Source of the DNA: Alphaproteobacteria bacterium
Lineage (GTDB): Bacteria; Pseudomonadota; Alphaproteobacteria; Rhizobiales; Beijerinckiaceae
NCBI GenBank assembly: GCA_021325385.1
Contig: JAJPHH010000181.1
Location: forward strand, 1-32,842
Reading direction: 5' to 3'
Length of the DNA stretch: 32,842 nucleotides
Positions 31,661 to 32,842 of the stretch are shown here, piece by piece. Both the position numbers and the translations under genes were made by a program. The notes beneath the pieces are model-generated. The model worked only from the letters and a program-made list of their open reading frames with translations. It was not told the DNA's origin and did no database searches. Position 1 is the first letter of the stretch. Each line of letters begins with the position of its first letter.

Positions 31661-32719
31661 ATGCAAGTTCTTGGCATTGAAACGACATGCGACGAAACCG
31701 CGGCGGCGGTGGTGCGCTTGCGGCCGGGCGGCGGCGGCGACATTCTCGCCGACGAGGTGATGAGCCAGATCGCCGCGCACGCCGCTTATGGCGGCGTCGT
31801 GCCGGAAATCGCCGCCCGCGCCCATGTCGAGATTGTCGATCGCCTCGCCGCGCGCGCCTTGAGCAAGGCCGGCCTCAAAGCCGGCGATCTCGACGGGATC
31901 GCGGCGGCGGCCGGCCCCGGCCTGATCGGCGGCGTCATGGTCGGGCTGATGACCGGGAAAGGATTGGCGTTGGCGACCGGCAAGCCTTTCGTGGCGGTCA
32001 ATCATCTCGAAGCGCATGCGTTGACGGCGCGGCTCGCCGGCGCGCTCGCCTTTCCGTACCTTTTGCTGCTCGCCTCGGGCGGCCATACGCAGATCCTTGC
32101 GGTCAAAGGCGTCGGCGATTACGAGCGGCTCGGGGCGACCATGGACGACGCGATCGGCGAAGCTTTCGATAAGACCGCCAAGCTGCTCGGCCTGGCCTAT
32201 CCGGGCGGCCCGGCGATCGAGCGGGCGGCGCTGCAAGGCGATGCGAGCCGGTTCGACTTGCCGCGGCCGCTGCTCGGCCGGCCCAACGCCGATTTCTCGC
32301 TGTCCGGCCTCAAGACGGCGACGCGGCTCGCGGCGGAGGCCGCCGCGCCGCTCAGCGAGCGCGACGTCGCCGATCTGTCCGCCTCGTTCCAGGCGGCGAT
32401 CGTCGACGTGATCGAGGATCGGATGCGCGTCGCCCTGCAATTGTTCCGGGAGCGCGTCGGCTCTGCGCAGGCCTTGGTCATCGCCGGCGGCGTCGCCGCC
32501 AATCAGGCGATCCGCTCCACGTTGGCGCGCTTTGCCGCGCAAACCGGATTGAAATTGATCGCGCCGCCGCAAAATCTCTGCACCGATAATGGCGCTATGA
32601 TCGCCTGGGCGGGAATCGAGCGGCTGCGGCTCGGCCTTGCGGACGATCTTTCCGCGCCGGCGCGGCCGCGCTGGCCGCTCGACGCCAAGGCTGCGCCGGC
32701 TTTGAACGGGAAGGCGTAG
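31661..32719 (+). CDS. tsaD: tRNA N6-threonylcarbamoyladenosine synthase subunit TsaD
   Basis: This 352-residue protein transfers threonylcarbamoyl to A37 of ANN-decoding tRNAs together with TsaB and TsaE. The metal-binding histidines are His115 and His119 (VNHLEAHAL). The ATPase-like core shows [14 protein letters not shown] at the start, [25 protein letters not shown] and [12 protein letters not shown] near the C-terminus. The length is normal. Divergence from hemC is conserved in Rhizobiales. The start ATG at 31661 fits the family. Nothing convincing is coded in the 123 bases after the stop. Confidence 0.96.
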   Translation: MQVLGIETTCDETAAAVVRLRPGGGGDILADEVMSQIAAHAAYGGVVPEIAARAHVEIVDRLAARALSKAGLKAGDLDGIAAAAGPGLIGGVMVGLMTGKGLALATGKPFVAVNHLEAHALTARLAGALAFPYLLLLASGGHTQILAVKGVGDYERLGATMDDAIGEAFDKTAKLLGLAYPGGPAIERAALQGDASRFDLPRPLLGRPNADFSLSGLKTATRLAAEAAAPLSERDVADLSASFQAAIVDVIEDRMRVALQLFRERVGSAQALVIAGGVAANQAIRSTLARFAAQTGLKLIAPPQNLCTDNGAMIAWAGIERLRLGLADDLSAPARPRWPLDAKAAPALNGKA

Positions 32720-32842
32720 CCTGTCATTCCCGCGTAACAGCCCGTGAGAAAACGCGGCCATTGGCGGATTTGAAGGAATGATTTGGCGAGGCGGCGCGCA
32801 TAGAGGGGGGTCAGACGAGCGCCGGGCGCAAGGCGGCGAGCA

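Noticed and set aside
32811..32842. Possible C-terminal end of a minus-strand gene (reads LAALRPALV then stop)
   Set aside because: Only nine codons are visible at the window edge; too little to support a gene.
1..32842. CRISPR array, prophage, insertion sequence or integrase
   Set aside because: No regularly spaced repeats, transposase, integrase or phage structural genes were seen on either strand.

Overview
The window looks like the chromosome of an alphaproteobacterium of the Rhizobiales (Hyphomicrobiales). GC content is high throughout. The right end carries the order typical of that group: tsaD divergent from hemC-hemD-(wrbA)-mic60/mitofilin-hemY. A DUF1127 micro-protein gene, a BdhA/patatin pair and a Frc-type sugar transporter fit the same assignment. 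A Beijerinckiaceae/Methylocystaceae-like source is a guess from gene style only.

Left part (1-13.6 kb) is carbohydrate uptake. A ROK repressor, cut by the window edge, is divergent from a three-gene ABC importer (frcB-frcC-frcA type). An aldo/keto reductase and a Gfo/Idh/MocA dehydrogenase follow. Next come a two-gene toxin-antitoxin module and ispG on the minus strand. A second, four-gene importer of the YtfQ-YtfR-YtfT-YjfF type follows and ends in a GntR/FadR regulator. Both importers have a strong stem-loop directly after the binding-protein gene. A 23-bp AT-rich palindrome upstream of ytfQ is a good operator candidate for the GntR protein.

Middle part (13.6-20.9 kb) holds a Kdo hydroxylase on the minus strand, 3-hydroxybutyrate dehydrogenase (bdhA) with a patatin-like hydrolase, an HpcH/HpaI aldolase, a 51-codon DUF1127 gene behind a near-consensus promoter, an L-lactate permease, an ATC-hydrolase-family protein, and tRNA-Gly(CCC).

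Next (20.9-26.3 kb) are two LysR regulators with divergent targets. The first faces a small DUF1330-like protein. The second faces a compact operon of an Asp-nucleophile alpha/beta hydrolase, a SAM methyltransferase and a five-helix membrane protein. This operon is the best candidate for an uncharacterised small-molecule pathway.

Right part (26.3-32.8 kb) is the haem-biosynthesis/membrane-architecture operon on the minus strand, with tsaD on the plus strand. hemY as written has a one-base frameshift in a run of four C (plus strand) near 27693-27696. Nothing in the window looks like a prophage, an insertion sequence or a CRISPR array.
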